The notes beneath the pieces were generated by a model. The model was not told the DNA's origin, made no database searches, and saw nothing but the letters and a program-made list of their open reading frames with translations. Below are positions 13,901 through 22,387 of a DNA stretch of 64,000 nt, piece after piece. The DNA lies in contig NC_084484.1 of the NCBI RefSeq assembly GCF_030035675.1, positions 183,433,434-183,497,433 of the forward strand. The letters are read 5' to 3'. Origin of the DNA: Rhineura floridana (lineage: Eukaryota > Chordata > Lepidosauria > Squamata > Rhineuridae). Within the stretch, counting starts at the first letter, position 1; every line of letters starts with the position of its first letter. Made by a program: the position numbers and the translations under genes.

Positions 13901-16900
13901 CACCGCTGCCACCATTTGTTACAGTTCCCCTTCAGCCTTGGTCATTACCTTACCCTCCCTTCTGGTCTGTGAAACCCCAGCCAAGGATCAGGCCTTTGGT
14001 AAACCAAATTAAGTATTTATTACAGATAACAAAGCTAACAAGATTAACAAGATTTCTTCTTAAGGCACATAAGCATATGGTTTTACTCAATATTAATCCG
14101 AACTCCACCCCTCTCCTTCTTCACTCTCTCTTGACAAACAACTCTCTCAAAAACCCACCAAAGCAACCCACTCATTTTCATCACCTCATCCACCCCCCAG
14201 ATTCCTGTCTCACTCTTCCTTTTATACGTTCAGCCATTTTAAACACTCAGCCAATCATCTCGCATTCTACTGCCCATTCACTCCCCCTCCTCTTTCACTC
14301 CACTTACCATGTATCTTCTAAACAACCAACACTTACCATATATACATTAATATAGGAACATCACAGTGACCCTTCTTCTATTCTTCTTATTCTTAATTAG
14401 ATTTATTAGTCACTTCATCATTTGAAATGTGGTGTTGGAGGAGAGCTTTGTGCATATCATGGACTGTGAAAAAGGCCAATAATTGGGTGTTAGAATAAAT
14501 GAAACCAGAACTATCACTGGAAGCTAAAATGATGGAACTGAGGTTATCATACTTTGGATACATCATGAGAAGACCTGATTCACCAGAAAAAAAAAATAAT
14601 GCTGGGAAAAACAGAAGGGAGTAGAAAAAGAGGAAGGCCAAACGAGATGGGTCAACTCCATAAAGCCACAGACCTGAACATGCAAGATCTGAACAGGGTG
14701 GTTCATGACAGATGCTCTTGGAGGTCGCTGATTCATAGGGTCGCCATAAGTCGTGATCAACTTGAAGGCACATAACAACAATGATACCTTGGAAGCTCCA
14801 ATCCTATGCACACATCGCAGGAATGAATCCCATGGAACGCAGTGGGGCTGGCTGCCAAAGAAATGCATGTGGGCTGGTACTGTGAAGCTGGTAATTTTAA
14901 ATTGGGAAGCAGCTTGCAGCAGAGATGTCAAAGCATGCCCTGGTGGTGTATATGCTTTTGTGACAAATTAGAGATTTGAACAAGATTGGCTGCCACCTTT
15001 AAATGGAGCAAAACTGCCTGTGCTAACTGAGGTCTGCGCTGCTTTAGATCACTGTGTAGGCCTTAATTAAGAAAATAGGAAGCACCCTTAATAGTGAGTC
15101 AGACCTTTGGTGCATCCAGCTCAGTACTACACTGAGCTAGCAGTAGATCTCCAGGGTTTCAGACAGAGCTCTTCTTCTCTTTTCTCCACCCCCCCCTCCA
15201 GTTGTGGGCCCTATGTTGTGGGCCACAAAGGAAAAGCAAATGGGATTAGTTGTCCTCAGGCTGACAAAATTTAAAGAATCAGTGCAAGAACGTCACTTGC
15301 TAAATCAAGAACAAGAAGAGAAGACTGGAAATAGTCCTATTCCTGTCAGTAAGCTCTGTTCAAATGCAAGACCAAGCTTCCTGTCATCCTCCTAACCAAA
15401 GCTCTGTAGCTGCAGTTTGATATTATCTGGGCTAGGAGTATTTTGGTAACAAAAATGCTGCAGACCAGTGCTGTCCTGTTTGTGTGAACAAGCCTTCAGA
15501 AAAGTGTTGCTCCTTTTATATGTCTGTAAGCACGTTGATTTTCCACCCTTTATTGCTGCAATCCAAAATATTAGATGGCCGTCTTGGTTCAAAAGGGGGG
15601 CAATCTCTTGCCATTATTGGCAGTTCTGCTTCTGAACTGTGACTCCCTCTCCCCTTGTGAGCATACCTATAGTTTTGTTTGTGGTTTTTAGCTAGAGCGG
15701 AGACAATTTTTTTAAAAAATTGGTCAATTTCCACATTTGACAAATTTTGTATAATTGAAATTCAACATCCAGATTTCAGGAATGTGTCTGGAAATTGAAA
15801 ATTGACTTTAAAAAAATTGAATGCAGCTCTTGCTAAGTCATGTTGCATGTCACTAATGGAGTCAATCTGGTATACTTGGGGGGCAGGCAGATGTCAGGTT
15901 TGCAGGATCTACCTTGATTTCATTTTTATATTATTTTTTACTAGAACCCTGAGATCCACCAGCCACAACCAGGTGTAGGATAGTGCCTCTGTGGGGAGAA
16001 CATACTCTTAGAACAAAGGGCCAGGGTCCTTCTGAGCACATGCTTAGTCCAGATGTTCGTTTTTGCTATGAGTGCACAGTTCTGTTGTACTGAAATCCAC
16101 TCCTGGTTTTCACCCCAAGCTTTCTTCATTTCAGCAGCCCCATTGGCCTCTATGTTGTTGCTATTGTTAAACAGTTGGGAATCTGGATCCTTGCTGATCT
16201 ATTGCAAGTCACTCCAAGATCTATTATCATTTTTATCATTATTAAAATTTCTATCCTGCACTTTCCTCCAAAGGATCCCAGGGCCAGTAGACCCCAATTT
16301 TCTGCCTTCCCATCCCTTGATAGTGAATAGGGCATGAACCTCCAGCCTGCAGGCCTAATGAGACCCGGCAGGGGCCCTAATTTGGCCCATGAGGCAATTT
16401 TCCCCAAGTCACAACCACCTGCCGTACAGGTGTGGGGCAGATGTGTCTTCCTGCCCAAAGCCAGTTTTGCAAGCATGGCTGAACAGCTTGCAAAGCCCTG
16501 TGCCTTTGCCTGTGTGGTTTGATTTCAAACTGTGCGGGCAAAGGAAAATACTTGACAGTGATTGATGAATGGGAGGCTCCACCCACCTGCCGAGATGGCC
16601 TACAGGAGTTAGGGGAAGTCAGGATCTGGCTTGCCAGCTGAATCCAGTTCCCCACCCATGAGATAGAGTGTTGGAGAAGGGAGGCTGGCGGGTCGTGGGT
16701 GTCAAATTCTCCGACAGCTAAGGAACTCCATAGATGTCCATAGGCCAGTCCTTCCTTCTGTGTAGGTGTATAAAATGCGGTAAGCTCTTCGGAGGAAGGG
16801 TGGGCTACAAAGGTGAGGAAGAAATGACTCTTCTCAGACCAGTCACAGAAATGTGCAAACAGTCCTGGTTTCACTCTGTGCCTTTGGCTGTTGCTGGAAA

Positions 16901-17257
16901 TGGGTCCCTCGTGATGTGTGCCACTAACATAACAGGTCCAGTTCTGTGTTTTTGTTCTTTCCCCACCCCACCTCCTCCAGTGATTCATTCTGCTTTGTTT
17001 TTCTCCTCCCACTTCCAGATCAGAGGTTTGAGTGCCACATTCGCTCCTATTTTCTTGGAAGTCATTCAGAGTAATCAGCCTGAGGGAGTCCATCTGTTAG
17101 TGAAAGAGGTATGTGGAGTCTTACTGAAGCATTCATAGAATCATAGAATAGTAGAGTTGGAAGGGCCCTGTAAGGCCATCAATGTTTAGCAGCTTGGCTC
17201 CTGGCTTTTTAATGGTCATGACAACAAGTTCTGAGAAGTGTCCCAGGACACACTCTC

Positions 17258-17296
<39 letters not shown>

Positions 17297-20200
17297 GTCT
17301 CTCTCTCTCTCCCACACACACACACATTTGGGATAGTTTGATACCTATTTGGAACCAAGTCCTTGCATGGCATGGTGCGGAGCCTCCATAGTCAGGAGCT
17401 GTATCCCTTTGAATACCAAATGCCAGGCACAAAATAACAAGGAAGGGCTGCCTTCATGCGCTGTATGTGGGCTTCCCAGATGCATCTGTTGGTCATTTTT
17501 GGAAACCGGATGCCAGATGAGATGGACCTCTTTTGGACAGGCCCAGCTGAGCTCATGTAGAGACAGTGACTTCCAGAGCTATTTGGCAAGCTTGACTTTT
17601 CCAAGGGTTATGAACCTTGGTGTCTCCGCTGCAAAGCCAATCCTCTTTGTCCTTTTGCACCCCTGGAAACCTATTTTGGAATAAGCAAGAGTATGTTTAA
17701 ACGAAATGACTGCTGTGACAACACTGGAAGCAACCACGGTTGAGCAAAATATTTGCATACTTCTGCTCTGAGCACAGAATTTGAGGGTTTTTATTTATTT
17801 ATTATTTAATTTGTATCCCGCCCTTCCTCCCAGCAGGAGTGCAGGGCGGCAAACAGAAGCGCTAAAACACTTTATAACATCATAAAAACAGACCTTAAAA
17901 TACATTAAAACAAAATAATGTTAAAAACATTTTTTAAAAAGTTTTAAAAGCATCTTTAAAAAGGTTTAAAACCATTATTAAAAACATATTAACAAGCAAT
18001 TCTGACACAGATGCAGACAGGGATAGGTCTCGACTTAAAAGGTTTGTTGAAAGAGGAAAGTTTTCAAAAGGCGCCGAAAAGGTAGCAGAGATCGCGCCTG
18101 CCTAATATTTAAGGGGAGGGAATTCCACAGGGTAGGTGCCGCCACACTAAAGGTCCGTTTCCTATGTTGTGCAGAACAAACCTCCTGATAAGATGGTATC
18201 TGCAGGAGGCCCTCACCTGCAGAGCGCAGTGATCGACTGGGCATATAAGGGGTGAGACGGTCTTTCAGGTATCCTGATCCCAAGCTGTACAGGGCTTTGT
18301 ACGCCAAAACTAGAACCTTGAACTTGGCCCTGTAGCAAATGGGCAGCCAGTGCAATTCTTTCCACAGCGCGGTGACATGTTGGCGATACCCGGCCCCAGT
18401 GAGCAGTCTCACCGCTGCATTTTGCACCAGCTGCAGCTTCCGGACCAACTTCAAGGGCAGCCCCATAGAGTCCATTACAGTAATCCAGCCTGGAGGTTAC
18501 CCGTTCGTGGACAACAGTAACATATTTATTTAATATATTACTGAATATATATGGCTGCTCAACACCATATGCTCAGTGCATTGTTCTTGGTACGGCTGCT
18601 TTTAAAACAAAACTGAAATTCTAGGCGGTGGGGGAGAGCCAAAGCCGTTTGCCAAATTCTTTGCTTTGTGAGGGCTATAGCACATCTGGAAGCACAGGAA
18701 ATGGGAAGTGCTGGCAGCTGGCACATGAGGCCTCGGCACACAAGATGACCAACCAGTCTTGTACTACTCCCATTTATTTCAGTGGGGCTTGTGCATAACT
18801 TTCCCAGTGGGCTTGTGCTCTTTTGGTTTATTTTTAATTTATTTTCTGTCTCTCCAAGAAATTGCAGAGACTTTGGAATTTTGCCAGCACCATTGTGGCT
18901 TAGAAAGCCTCTTTGCGCCACCTGGCTGCTTAATGGTGTGTCACCCTTTTCTTTATGCACCATCACGCACCCAGGCAGATTGGATTAATCCCAGGCAGCA
19001 GCATGAAGCACAGCTAAGGAAGACCAGGCTGTCGTAAAAGCTTAGGGGTGAAGGATCCTGTTCAACAAGAGAGTTTCTAAGCACTCCAAGAGCCAAGAAC
19101 TGTGTAGACAGTGATGGTTCTGTTCTGCTGTCTGCAACAATAGAATCCTGAAGTGTTTTCTGCATCTGGTGCACAGGCATAAAGGTCTCGAGATCTAGCA
19201 TGATTCTTGACATCAGGACAGAATCTGCTTTCAAGATTTCTGTCCCGCTGTTGGCCTAATTTGGGCACACTTGAAAAAAATTCTGCATTGACATCACAGG
19301 TGTGCTGTGCTCTTCCAGCCCCAAAAGTTTACTTTGAGAGTGTGTTAAGAGTAAGACTCCCTCTCTGAGACTTTGCTTCTCCCACCCTCCATGCAAACAG
19401 CTGTATATTTGCATGGTGTTGACTGAGCCACCCTCCCTGGTATCACCTAAGGCTCATCAATGAGGGCATGGGTTCCTCTCCAGTCCTGGCAGATACTTTC
19501 CTGGCCCACGTTACTGCCACTGCCTGAGGGTGTGCCATGACATTTTACCTTTCTGCTTCCACCAAGTAAAGATTGAACTGGAAGGGAAAAGATAGTGGCT
19601 CACAAGGTTGCACCAGGTAGCTTAGCTAGCTATGATGTTGGTTATTCCGGAGGTTTAATTAGTTCTTATTTCTAGTGGCATGCAGTTTAGGGTTGCAACA
19701 GGTAGCTTAGCTAGTTATTATTTTGATTGTCCCGGAGGTTTAATCTGTTCTTATTTCTAGTGGCATTTAGTTTCGCTGTCTGGTTCCTTGTCACATGTGA
19801 GGCATGCCGGGCCAAGTTCAAAGTTCTGGTTTTGGTGTACAAAGCCCTATACACATTGGGACCAGGATACCTGAAAGATCATCTTACCCCTTACATACCC
19901 AGTTGATCACCATGCTCTGCAGGTGAGGGCCTCCTGTAGGTGCCATCTTATCAGGAGGTCCGTTCCACACAACATAGGAAGCAGACCTTTAGTGTAGTGG
20001 CACCGACCCTTTGGAATTCCCTCCCCTTAAATATTAGACAGGCTCTATCTGTGTTATCTTTTCAGTGCCTAGTGAAGATCTTCCTCTTTCAACAAGCTTT
20101 TTAAGTAGAGACCTTATCCCAGTCTGCATCTGTGCTGGAATTGCTTTTTTAGATGTTTTTAAAGCTTTTTTAAAAAAAGATGGTTTAAAAAAGCTTTATT

Positions 20201-21107
20201 TTAATATGTTTTTAAAGATGTTTTGCTTTACTATGTTTTAAAGTCTTTTAAGATGTTTTAGAGTGTGTTTAGTGTTTGCTGCCCTGAGCTCCTTCTAGGA
20301 GGAAGGGTGGGATATGAATGAATGCTTTATTGTTCAGAGCCATAAATGAATGTGGTAAGGCTGGATGGACTTTCTGAGACTAATCTGCCTGTGTGCGCCC
20401 TTGCCCTGATATAGCCTTTGCATGACTGCTGTTCCCTGGTCTGTCTGTTGCCTGTCAGGAGGCAATGGTTTAGAGCCTAAGATAAGTTTTCAGGAAGTTC
20501 ACAGCCAGAACGTTTTCCGCACCCTCCTCCCTGCCTGTGACTCCCACCCCAAATCCTCCTTTGATGGTCAGAGGCCAGCCTGAATTCCCTTACATTACCT
20601 TATCTTGGGCTACAAGCCTCATTTTGGAGGCTTCCTCAGCAGGCCACCATGCCCCGTCCTATGTTATTTGTGAGGCTGCTCACCCCAACCATCCAGAGAG
20701 ACTTTTTTTGTGGGGGGGGGGTGGCTTCAGAGAGAAATGGAGACGGGGAACTCTCTTTGCATGAACTTCCTTAAAGTTAATTTATCTTAGGGACCAAGCC
20801 AAAGTGGGGGGTTGGAGTGTGAGGAATTCCATGCATTTTTAAGATTGCTCCTGCCAATGGAACTTCAACGTGTACAATAAACCTTGGTACTTTTGGAACT
20901 AGGTTCTCCTTTTTGCTTTCTTTTTCTAACTTCAAGCCACCTTTTGGGGGGGCCCAGCTTTCCCTGCTAATATTCATTTGAAGCCCTATTCATAATGCCC
21001 TGCTGTCTCTCTTTCTCTCCCTCCCTCCACAGCATACGGAGGACGACTTCAAAGTTCGGCTGAAGGCGCGTCCAGAACTGGAACAGCTGCTGGCCCAAAT
21101 GAGCTGA
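1779..21107 (+). CDS. MRPL48: MRPL48, mitochondrial ribosomal protein L48 (3' part: last four coding exons)
   Basis: Large-subunit mitoribosome protein with the S10-like fold. Exons 1779-1951, 8784-8886, 17019-17108 and 21033-21107 all have AG acceptors and, where internal, GT donors, and their phases join cleanly (2, 0, 0). They give 146 residues ending in TGA at 21105-21107. The peptide carries landmarks of vertebrate MRPL48 as I know it: [37 protein letters not shown], a GLSATFA stretch and a C-terminal RPELEQLL. Human MRPL48 is 212 residues, so roughly the N-terminal third, including the mitochondrial targeting signal, lies left of the window. Introns are packed with repeats: a solo LTR ends 41 bp before the first visible exon and a full gypsy element starts 172 bp after the second. 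The next gene, COA4, is on the opposite strand, as in human. Confidence 0.95.
2024..2157. mobile_element. Short hAT-like inverted-repeat element (MITE)
   Basis: Near-palindromic: a left arm with TGTGGCCCTCCAGATGT and a right arm with its complement ACATCTGGAGGGCCACA, starting CAGGGGTGG and ending near CTCTG. Related copies lie at 4638-4755 and 49572-49708. I see no clear target duplication. Confidence 0.6.
2495..2600 (-). repeat. LINE tail fragment
   Basis: A short piece of the form ...cacccttcacccagaggtcc..., like the reversed 3' end of CR1/L2-type LINEs here, followed by A-rich decay. Confidence 0.4.
2730..3083. mobile_element. Non-autonomous hAT-like transposon
   Basis: A 354-bp unit starting CAGGGGCGGGGGGACC and ending in the complement of CAGGGATGGGGAACC. 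It is flanked by CTTAAAGG and CTCAGAGG (6 of 8 matching), a decayed 8-bp target duplication. It has no coding capacity. Confidence 0.6.
3176..3330 (-). mobile_element. CR1 LINE 3' tail
   Basis: Starts with the reversed CR1 octamer tail (ATAGAATCATAGAATAG, complement of ATTCTATG repeats), then AGTTGGAAGGGGCC and AGGCCATCGAGTCC. Confidence 0.7.
3355..3545 (+). mobile_element. CR1 LINE 3' fragment
   Basis: Reads in the sense direction through TTCGACTGAACATCAGGAAA and CAAGAGGCAGCTGGACAG to a tail CTATTCTATGTTTCTGTG, the 3' end of a CR1 subfamily. Confidence 0.65.
3560..4226. other. MRPL48 intron, no feature recognised
   Basis: Mixed-composition intronic sequence without a gene, RNA or repeat that I can name. 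Confidence 0.4.
4227..4613. mobile_element. Probable hAT-like non-autonomous transposon
   Basis: The left end CAGGAGTGGGGAACATTTTG and the arm TTCCATGGGCCAG are mirrored at the right by TCCATGGGCCAGCGGTTCCC. The right terminus is decayed and the target duplication is not clear. Confidence 0.45.
4638..4755. mobile_element. Short hAT-like MITE, second copy
   Basis: The same inverted arms as 2024-2157: TGTGGCCCTCCAGATGTTG and, near the right end, TCTGGAGGGCCACAGG. Confidence 0.55.
4930..5050 (+). repeat. L2-like LINE tail
   Basis: A sense-orientation tail with GTACACCACTGTGATG, GGCGGTATATAAATA and a TAAATAAATA end. Confidence 0.5.
5180..6117. repeat. Probable solo LTR of a retrovirus-like element (fossil)
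   Basis: A 938-bp stretch bounded by TGTCA at its left and TGACA at its right, with TGGAC before and TGGAG after (4 of 5 matching, a likely target duplication). It has no internal genes. The family is not recognised. The call rests on termini and flanks only. Confidence 0.45.
6451..6640 (-). mobile_element. tRNA-derived SINE
   Basis: On the minus strand it starts with a tRNA-like head, with box B GGTTCAGTCC (complement of 6581-6590), followed by GCCACTGCCAGTCAGTGTAG and a 3' part ending GTCTCCTATGCTC. The same family occurs at 23656-23845 and 41392-41570. Confidence 0.75.
6940..7251 (+). mobile_element. RTE/BovB-type 3' end (LINE tail or BovB-tailed SINE)
   Basis: Ends in the BovB terminal sequence GGGTCGCCATAAGTCG and CGACTTGAAGGCAC. 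The upstream AAACCACCTCTGAATGCCTC block is also part of the squamate BovB 3'UTR as I know it. Confidence 0.7.
7388..7800 (+). mobile_element. L2-like LINE 3' fragment
   Basis: A degraded ORF2 C-terminus ([16 protein letters not shown], then FKKAFSEM) followed by 3'UTR. It contains a small ATC microsatellite at 7558-7583. Confidence 0.6.
7845..8085 (-). mobile_element. L2-like LINE 3' fragment
   Basis: Reversed tail with TATATACCACTTAATC and AAGCGGTGTACATAAA, then the complement of the C-terminal coding region with decayed reading. Confidence 0.5.
8086..8783. other. MRPL48 intron, low-complexity C run only
   Basis: Nothing recognised except a homopolymer run of about a dozen C at about 8436-8448 and the pyrimidine tract of the exon B acceptor. 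Confidence 0.4.
8784..8886 (+). CDS. MRPL48: MRPL48 coding exon B
   Basis: The acceptor is gctgtttccacag. The exon completes the split Ser and reads [10 protein letters not shown]...LTTHQRVVQ, ending in phase 0 at donor GTAGGA (8887). It is 103 nt. Confidence 0.95.
9063..9751 (-). repeat. 3' LTR of the gypsy element
   Basis: 689 bp. On its internal side (9752-9768) lies the purine tract, seen on plus as a run of C followed by TTAAAAC. Confidence 0.88.
9866..13534 (-). CDS. Gag-Pol-like frame of the Gmr1-like gypsy element (fossil)
   Basis: One open frame of 1,222 codons. Residues about 67-140 are a charged coiled coil. Residues about 226-308 resemble the SCAN fold in spacing and hydrophobic pattern ([24 protein letters not shown]). 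The CCHC knuckle is C366-C369-H374-C379. The protease motif is LLDTGAAQ (about 437-443), with ILGRD further on. Integrase-like segments follow, then RT with YIDD, and RNase H with DASDLALG near the end. Published work traces the vertebrate SCAN domain to the capsid of Gmr1-like gypsy elements in lizards, and this frame fits that picture. It is treated as a relic and is not host-encoded. Confidence 0.85.
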   Translation of the reverse strand: MNSNTMAEYIKMKREELVEKCITFNLPHEGKGVDELRVALIGFATAQQKQPVREETPEGYSSNPAYIEYLREKLRWEHELETERLRMEGAEKEKQRELEIEIMRLGFEEREKQRALDAELQVEKLKFEREKFHSEETRKDRDGAKIKITPKDFAVYEPGQDPQIYLTTFEKAAQLWGLPEDKYMQYLSNLIKGELAEVYQYFPSDRPVTYAEFKEAVFKRFRLGADYFRKLFRNCQIQTGRSFVELGAKLMDIFGKWLTSAKAQSVEEVKNLMILDQLYHQLPPEIRLLVKDRSPTSVQEAAEMADHFASNRTGWVGKTSRDFKPRPYNAGRRDVVPQRVSPPVKSEGHRTPQSGSVYPKSEEKLCYKCGRPGHLRFQCEVANPISNPAQTVKIEPKALETAKKVQFCQINWTEVTDLDSSLREEVSVQGANYWALLDTGAAQTLLRPDLIKSEVILPQETVTIQGVRGQPESLPVALVEMTWRGREGRYKVGINAQQQEPVILGRDVMGAQGKIYVVTRQQIGREKEAILRGAETNRVESVNQPQVTIATTSRPAEGDKLYQLVSGEEAEQFREELHKDISLNQIKEQALTQHIPFTDKLRNQVVCENGILYRLWMPAERKDECEPVKQMMEVVNENLSQAQQKQSYWYDRTARERVYDVGDMVMAFIPRKHDKLQANWEGPYTIRERLDTVTYVITTDQLNKSKVVHVNMLKPYHTRDVQVLQVTLFPEGSGPELPDLVQESKDKGGVDQVEWSEEVKEEVKEEILRVLKTYRNLFSNKPGRTSIVIHSIDTGDHAPIRSVPYRVNGKVLNEIKKEVEDMLELGVIRESISPWASSIVLVPKKDGTTRFCIDYRLINKITVPDAYPMPRVDAMLELLGAATIISTLDLCKGFWQMELDEQSRAKTAFSTPDGLCEFVTLPMGLRNSPSSFQRLINTVLRGMSDFAVAYIDDVAIFSKSVPEHVQHLTTVLEALRKAGLTIKAKKCQFGLKEVIYLGHKVGSGKITPLWSKVEAIQAWPIPLTKKQVRAFLGVAGFYRKFVRNFGEIATPLHELTKKKCSERVVWTDECQKAFDLLKQALCQGPILIAPDYEKPFIVATDASDLALGVVLLQEREGTRHPVAYLSRKLMPREKNYSSVQKECLAVVWGLNKLRPYVWGQRFTVTTDHRALLWLQTMKNHNTMLQRWSWALQDYQVDFQFIKGKDNVLADGLSRQVAGTAVT
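13677..14365 (-). repeat. 5' LTR of the gypsy element
   Basis: 689 bp, the same length as its partner with roughly 20 differences by eye. Directly inside, on the minus strand, is a primer-site-like TGGTGGTAGAGGTGGGAT (13657-13674). Confidence 0.88.
14421..14783 (+). mobile_element. RTE/BovB LINE 3' end
   Basis: Sense reading of the ORF2 C-terminus ([16 protein letters not shown]) with many small lesions, then GGGTCGCCATAAGTCG and a CTTGAAGGCACATAAC tail. Confidence 0.75.
14797..14855. repeat. Short dispersed palindrome-type repeat
   Basis: One of at least nine similar pieces in the window around the core AATCCTATGC...ATGGAACGCAGTGGGG. Others lie near 22083-22170, 27220-27300, 47018-47080, 47635-47707 and 49975-50062. 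Confidence 0.5.
15066..15180 (-). mobile_element. tRNA-derived SINE, partial
   Basis: The 3' half of the SINE seen at 6451-6640, in minus orientation (GTGAGTCAGACCTTTGG, CTCCAGGGTTTCAGAC). The tRNA head is absent. Confidence 0.55.
15200..16240. other. MRPL48 intron, nothing recognised
   Basis: AT-leaning sequence with short T runs. I see no gene or repeat to name until an L2-like tail scrap near 16245-16290. Confidence 0.4.
16330..16665. mobile_element. Possible hAT-like element, decayed
   Basis: Arms with CATGAACCTCCAGCCTGCAGG at left and CCAGTTCCCCACCCATGAG at right recall the hAT-like elements at 2.7 and 4.2 kb. The ends are not exact. Confidence 0.3.
17019..17108 (+). CDS. MRPL48: MRPL48 coding exon C
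   Basis: The acceptor is ctcccacttccag. The exon reads [18 protein letters not shown]...LLVKE in phase 0, with donor GTATGT at 17109. It is 90 nt. Confidence 0.95.
17133..17180 (-). repeat. CR1 tail scrap
   Basis: Reversed CR1 octamers (TAGAATCATAGAATAG) and AGTTGGAAGG, only 25 bp after the MRPL48 exon C donor. Confidence 0.6.
17249..17329. repeat. CT/CTG-rich microsatellite
   Basis: About 65 bp of CT dinucleotides with interspersed GTCTCT, then a short CA run. Confidence 0.9.
17785..18505 (-). mobile_element. L2-like LINE, 3' fragment
   Basis: Minus-strand frame at 18035-18475 gives the ORF2 C-terminus: [54 protein letters not shown]. The 3'UTR and a TAAATAAATA tail lie at its left edge. 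Confidence 0.85.
19606..19775. repeat. Two-copy tandem repeat, 85-bp unit
   Basis: Unit 1 starts GGTTGCACCAGGTAGCTTAG (19606) and unit 2 starts GGTTGCAACAGGTAGCTTAG (19691). Both contain CCGGAGGTTTAAT and TTCTTATTTCTAGTGGCAT, with moderate divergence between them. Confidence 0.85.
19805..20315 (+). mobile_element. L2-like LINE 3' fragment
   Basis: Sense continuation of ORF2 C-terminal code ([20 protein letters not shown]), decayed, then 3'UTR ending GGAAGGGTGGGATATGAATG. Confidence 0.8.
21033..21107 (+). CDS. MRPL48: MRPL48 last coding exon
   Basis: A long pyrimidine tract and CACAG precede the exon. It reads [20 protein letters not shown] and stops with TGA after AQMS. The 3'UTR follows directly. 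Confidence 0.95.
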   Translation, partial: HTEDDFKVRLKARPELEQLLAQMS

Positions 21108-21259
21108 GCCAAGCATGTGGCTTGTTGCAAATACCCGTTTTCCATCAGTGTTTGGACCGGTCTAGTTGACTTCCTTACAACCTTCCAGTTCCACCTGTGG
21201 AAAAGAACCTCTGTGTTTGCTGCAGAAGCCAACTCTGCCACGATGGGCCTTATTTTCAT

Positions 21260-21265
21260 AATAAA
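21260..21265 (+). promoter_or_regulatory. MRPL48: MRPL48 poly(A) signal
   Basis: An AATAAA hexamer lies 153 nt after the MRPL48 stop and is the first canonical signal downstream. Cleavage would be expected at about 21.28 kb, giving a short 3'UTR. Confidence 0.7.
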
Positions 21266-21484
21266 TGGTGGAATCTTTAAGGTGTGCCGCAGTGTGCAGT
21301 AACTTGACTCTGTGTAGCTGAGAACGTAGGACAATTTCTGCAACTGGAGTTAAAAGTTCATTATATCGCCTATGCCAATTCAGACTTATACTTGCAGAAT
21401 CTACAGGGCTTTTGGTTAGAGTATTGGTAGCACAGCACTCCGTACAGGGCAGGCCCTAACATTAGGCAGAGAGGGAGAAGGCGG

Positions 21485-21795
21485 GGGTTGCCAACCCAGT
21501 GCCCTTGGGTGCTGATGGTCTTCATTGGTGTCCCCAGGCAGGGCATCCAGATTCTGAGCTTTCATTTAAAAAAAAAAGTTAAGTCTCTAGTCCTCCTAGA
21601 ACATTGTCAAAGCAAAATGTGCAGATACCCTTCTAAGGAATTTCTTAGAAATAAGCCTCCCTGGTCGCTTCTGCTGTTAGTGCTTTAGCCAACAAGTGAA
21701 GTCAGAGCTGTGATTGATAAGTGAGGAGTTTGGACACCAGGCAATAGGAATCCCTGGGATCCTAAAGAGCTTCTGTTTTCCCCTCCCTTTCCCCT
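21485..21795. repeat. Dispersed repeat, copy 1 (unnamed family)
   Basis: About 310 bp that recurs at 48749-49070 in the same orientation. Shared blocks include GTTGCCAACCCA/GTTGGCAACCCA, CAAAATGTGCAG, GTACCCTTCTAAG-like sequence, GTGAAGTCA and GGAATCCCTG. I do not recognise the family. Confidence 0.65.
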
Positions 21796-22082
21796 GCACT
21801 TCTCTTGCTTCTCTCTAAATTTCTGGTAGTCGTTGAAATCTCTTCCTCTTTTTCTAACAACCAGGGTCATCTTTCCTGTGGTGCATTTGTCCAAGATAAG
21901 GTACTCCCTATAAGTTATTTTCTGCAAATACTGCTACACAGTAAGCGGGGGTGGATGTTAAAAAAGCCCCTCTCCAAATGGCAAATGCAAAATGTGAAAA
22001 CTTTGTAAAGAGGCGTCGGCCTGTCACTGCTGTACAGGAGCTGATGTCCAGGCACTCCTGAACTTTATGGTTAACTTACAGT

Positions 22083-22170
22083 ACAATCATATACATGTCT
22101 ACTTGTCAAGAGTAAGTCTCTTTGTGTTTAATGGGGCTTACTTCCAGGTAGGTGGGTACAGCAAGACAGC
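22083..22170. repeat. Short dispersed palindrome-type repeat
   Basis: Core ACATGTCTACTTGTCAAGAG and TTTAATGGGGCTTACTTCC, the same family as the piece at 14797-14855. Confidence 0.5.
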
Positions 22171-22387
22171 CTAGCCTTTGATTTGGGATTGGCATTGGGG
22201 AAAACAGGGTTATTGTACCTTCAATAGTTTATCTCCACAGTTGGGACCAGCACAACATAGCTGACTTCCCATGGTAAACATGAGGTTTGTCTGGGGTGAG
22301 AGGAGAGGGAAGTAGCAATGACTGTATTGTCTGTAACACTATTCCCCCCCATGGCAGCCATTTTCTGACTGGGTACCCACAGCTTAT

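Larger units (their letters stand above)
9063..14365 (-). mobile_element. Gmr1-like Ty3/gypsy LTR retrotransposon with both LTRs (fossil)
   Basis: A 5.3-kb element in MRPL48's intron, antisense to the gene. Two LTRs of 689 bp each (9063-9751, 13677-14365) begin TGTGACG and end CATCACA on the plus strand. GTGAC flanks both sides (9058-9062, 14366-14370), a perfect 5-bp target duplication. A tRNA-Leu-like primer site adjoins the 5' LTR and a purine tract adjoins the 3' LTR. Parts in order: coiled-coil Gag with a SCAN-like capsid, CCHC knuckle, protease, integrase-like segments, reverse transcriptase, RNase H. Integrase-type sequence before RT marks the Gmr1 clade. The pol part does not look complete, with about one break. 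LTR identity by eye is near 97%, so it is fairly recent. Confidence 0.9.

Noticed and set aside
16377-17093. 238-codon minus-strand open frame
   Set aside because: It overlaps MRPL48 exon C antisense and a decayed repeat, and has no family resemblance.
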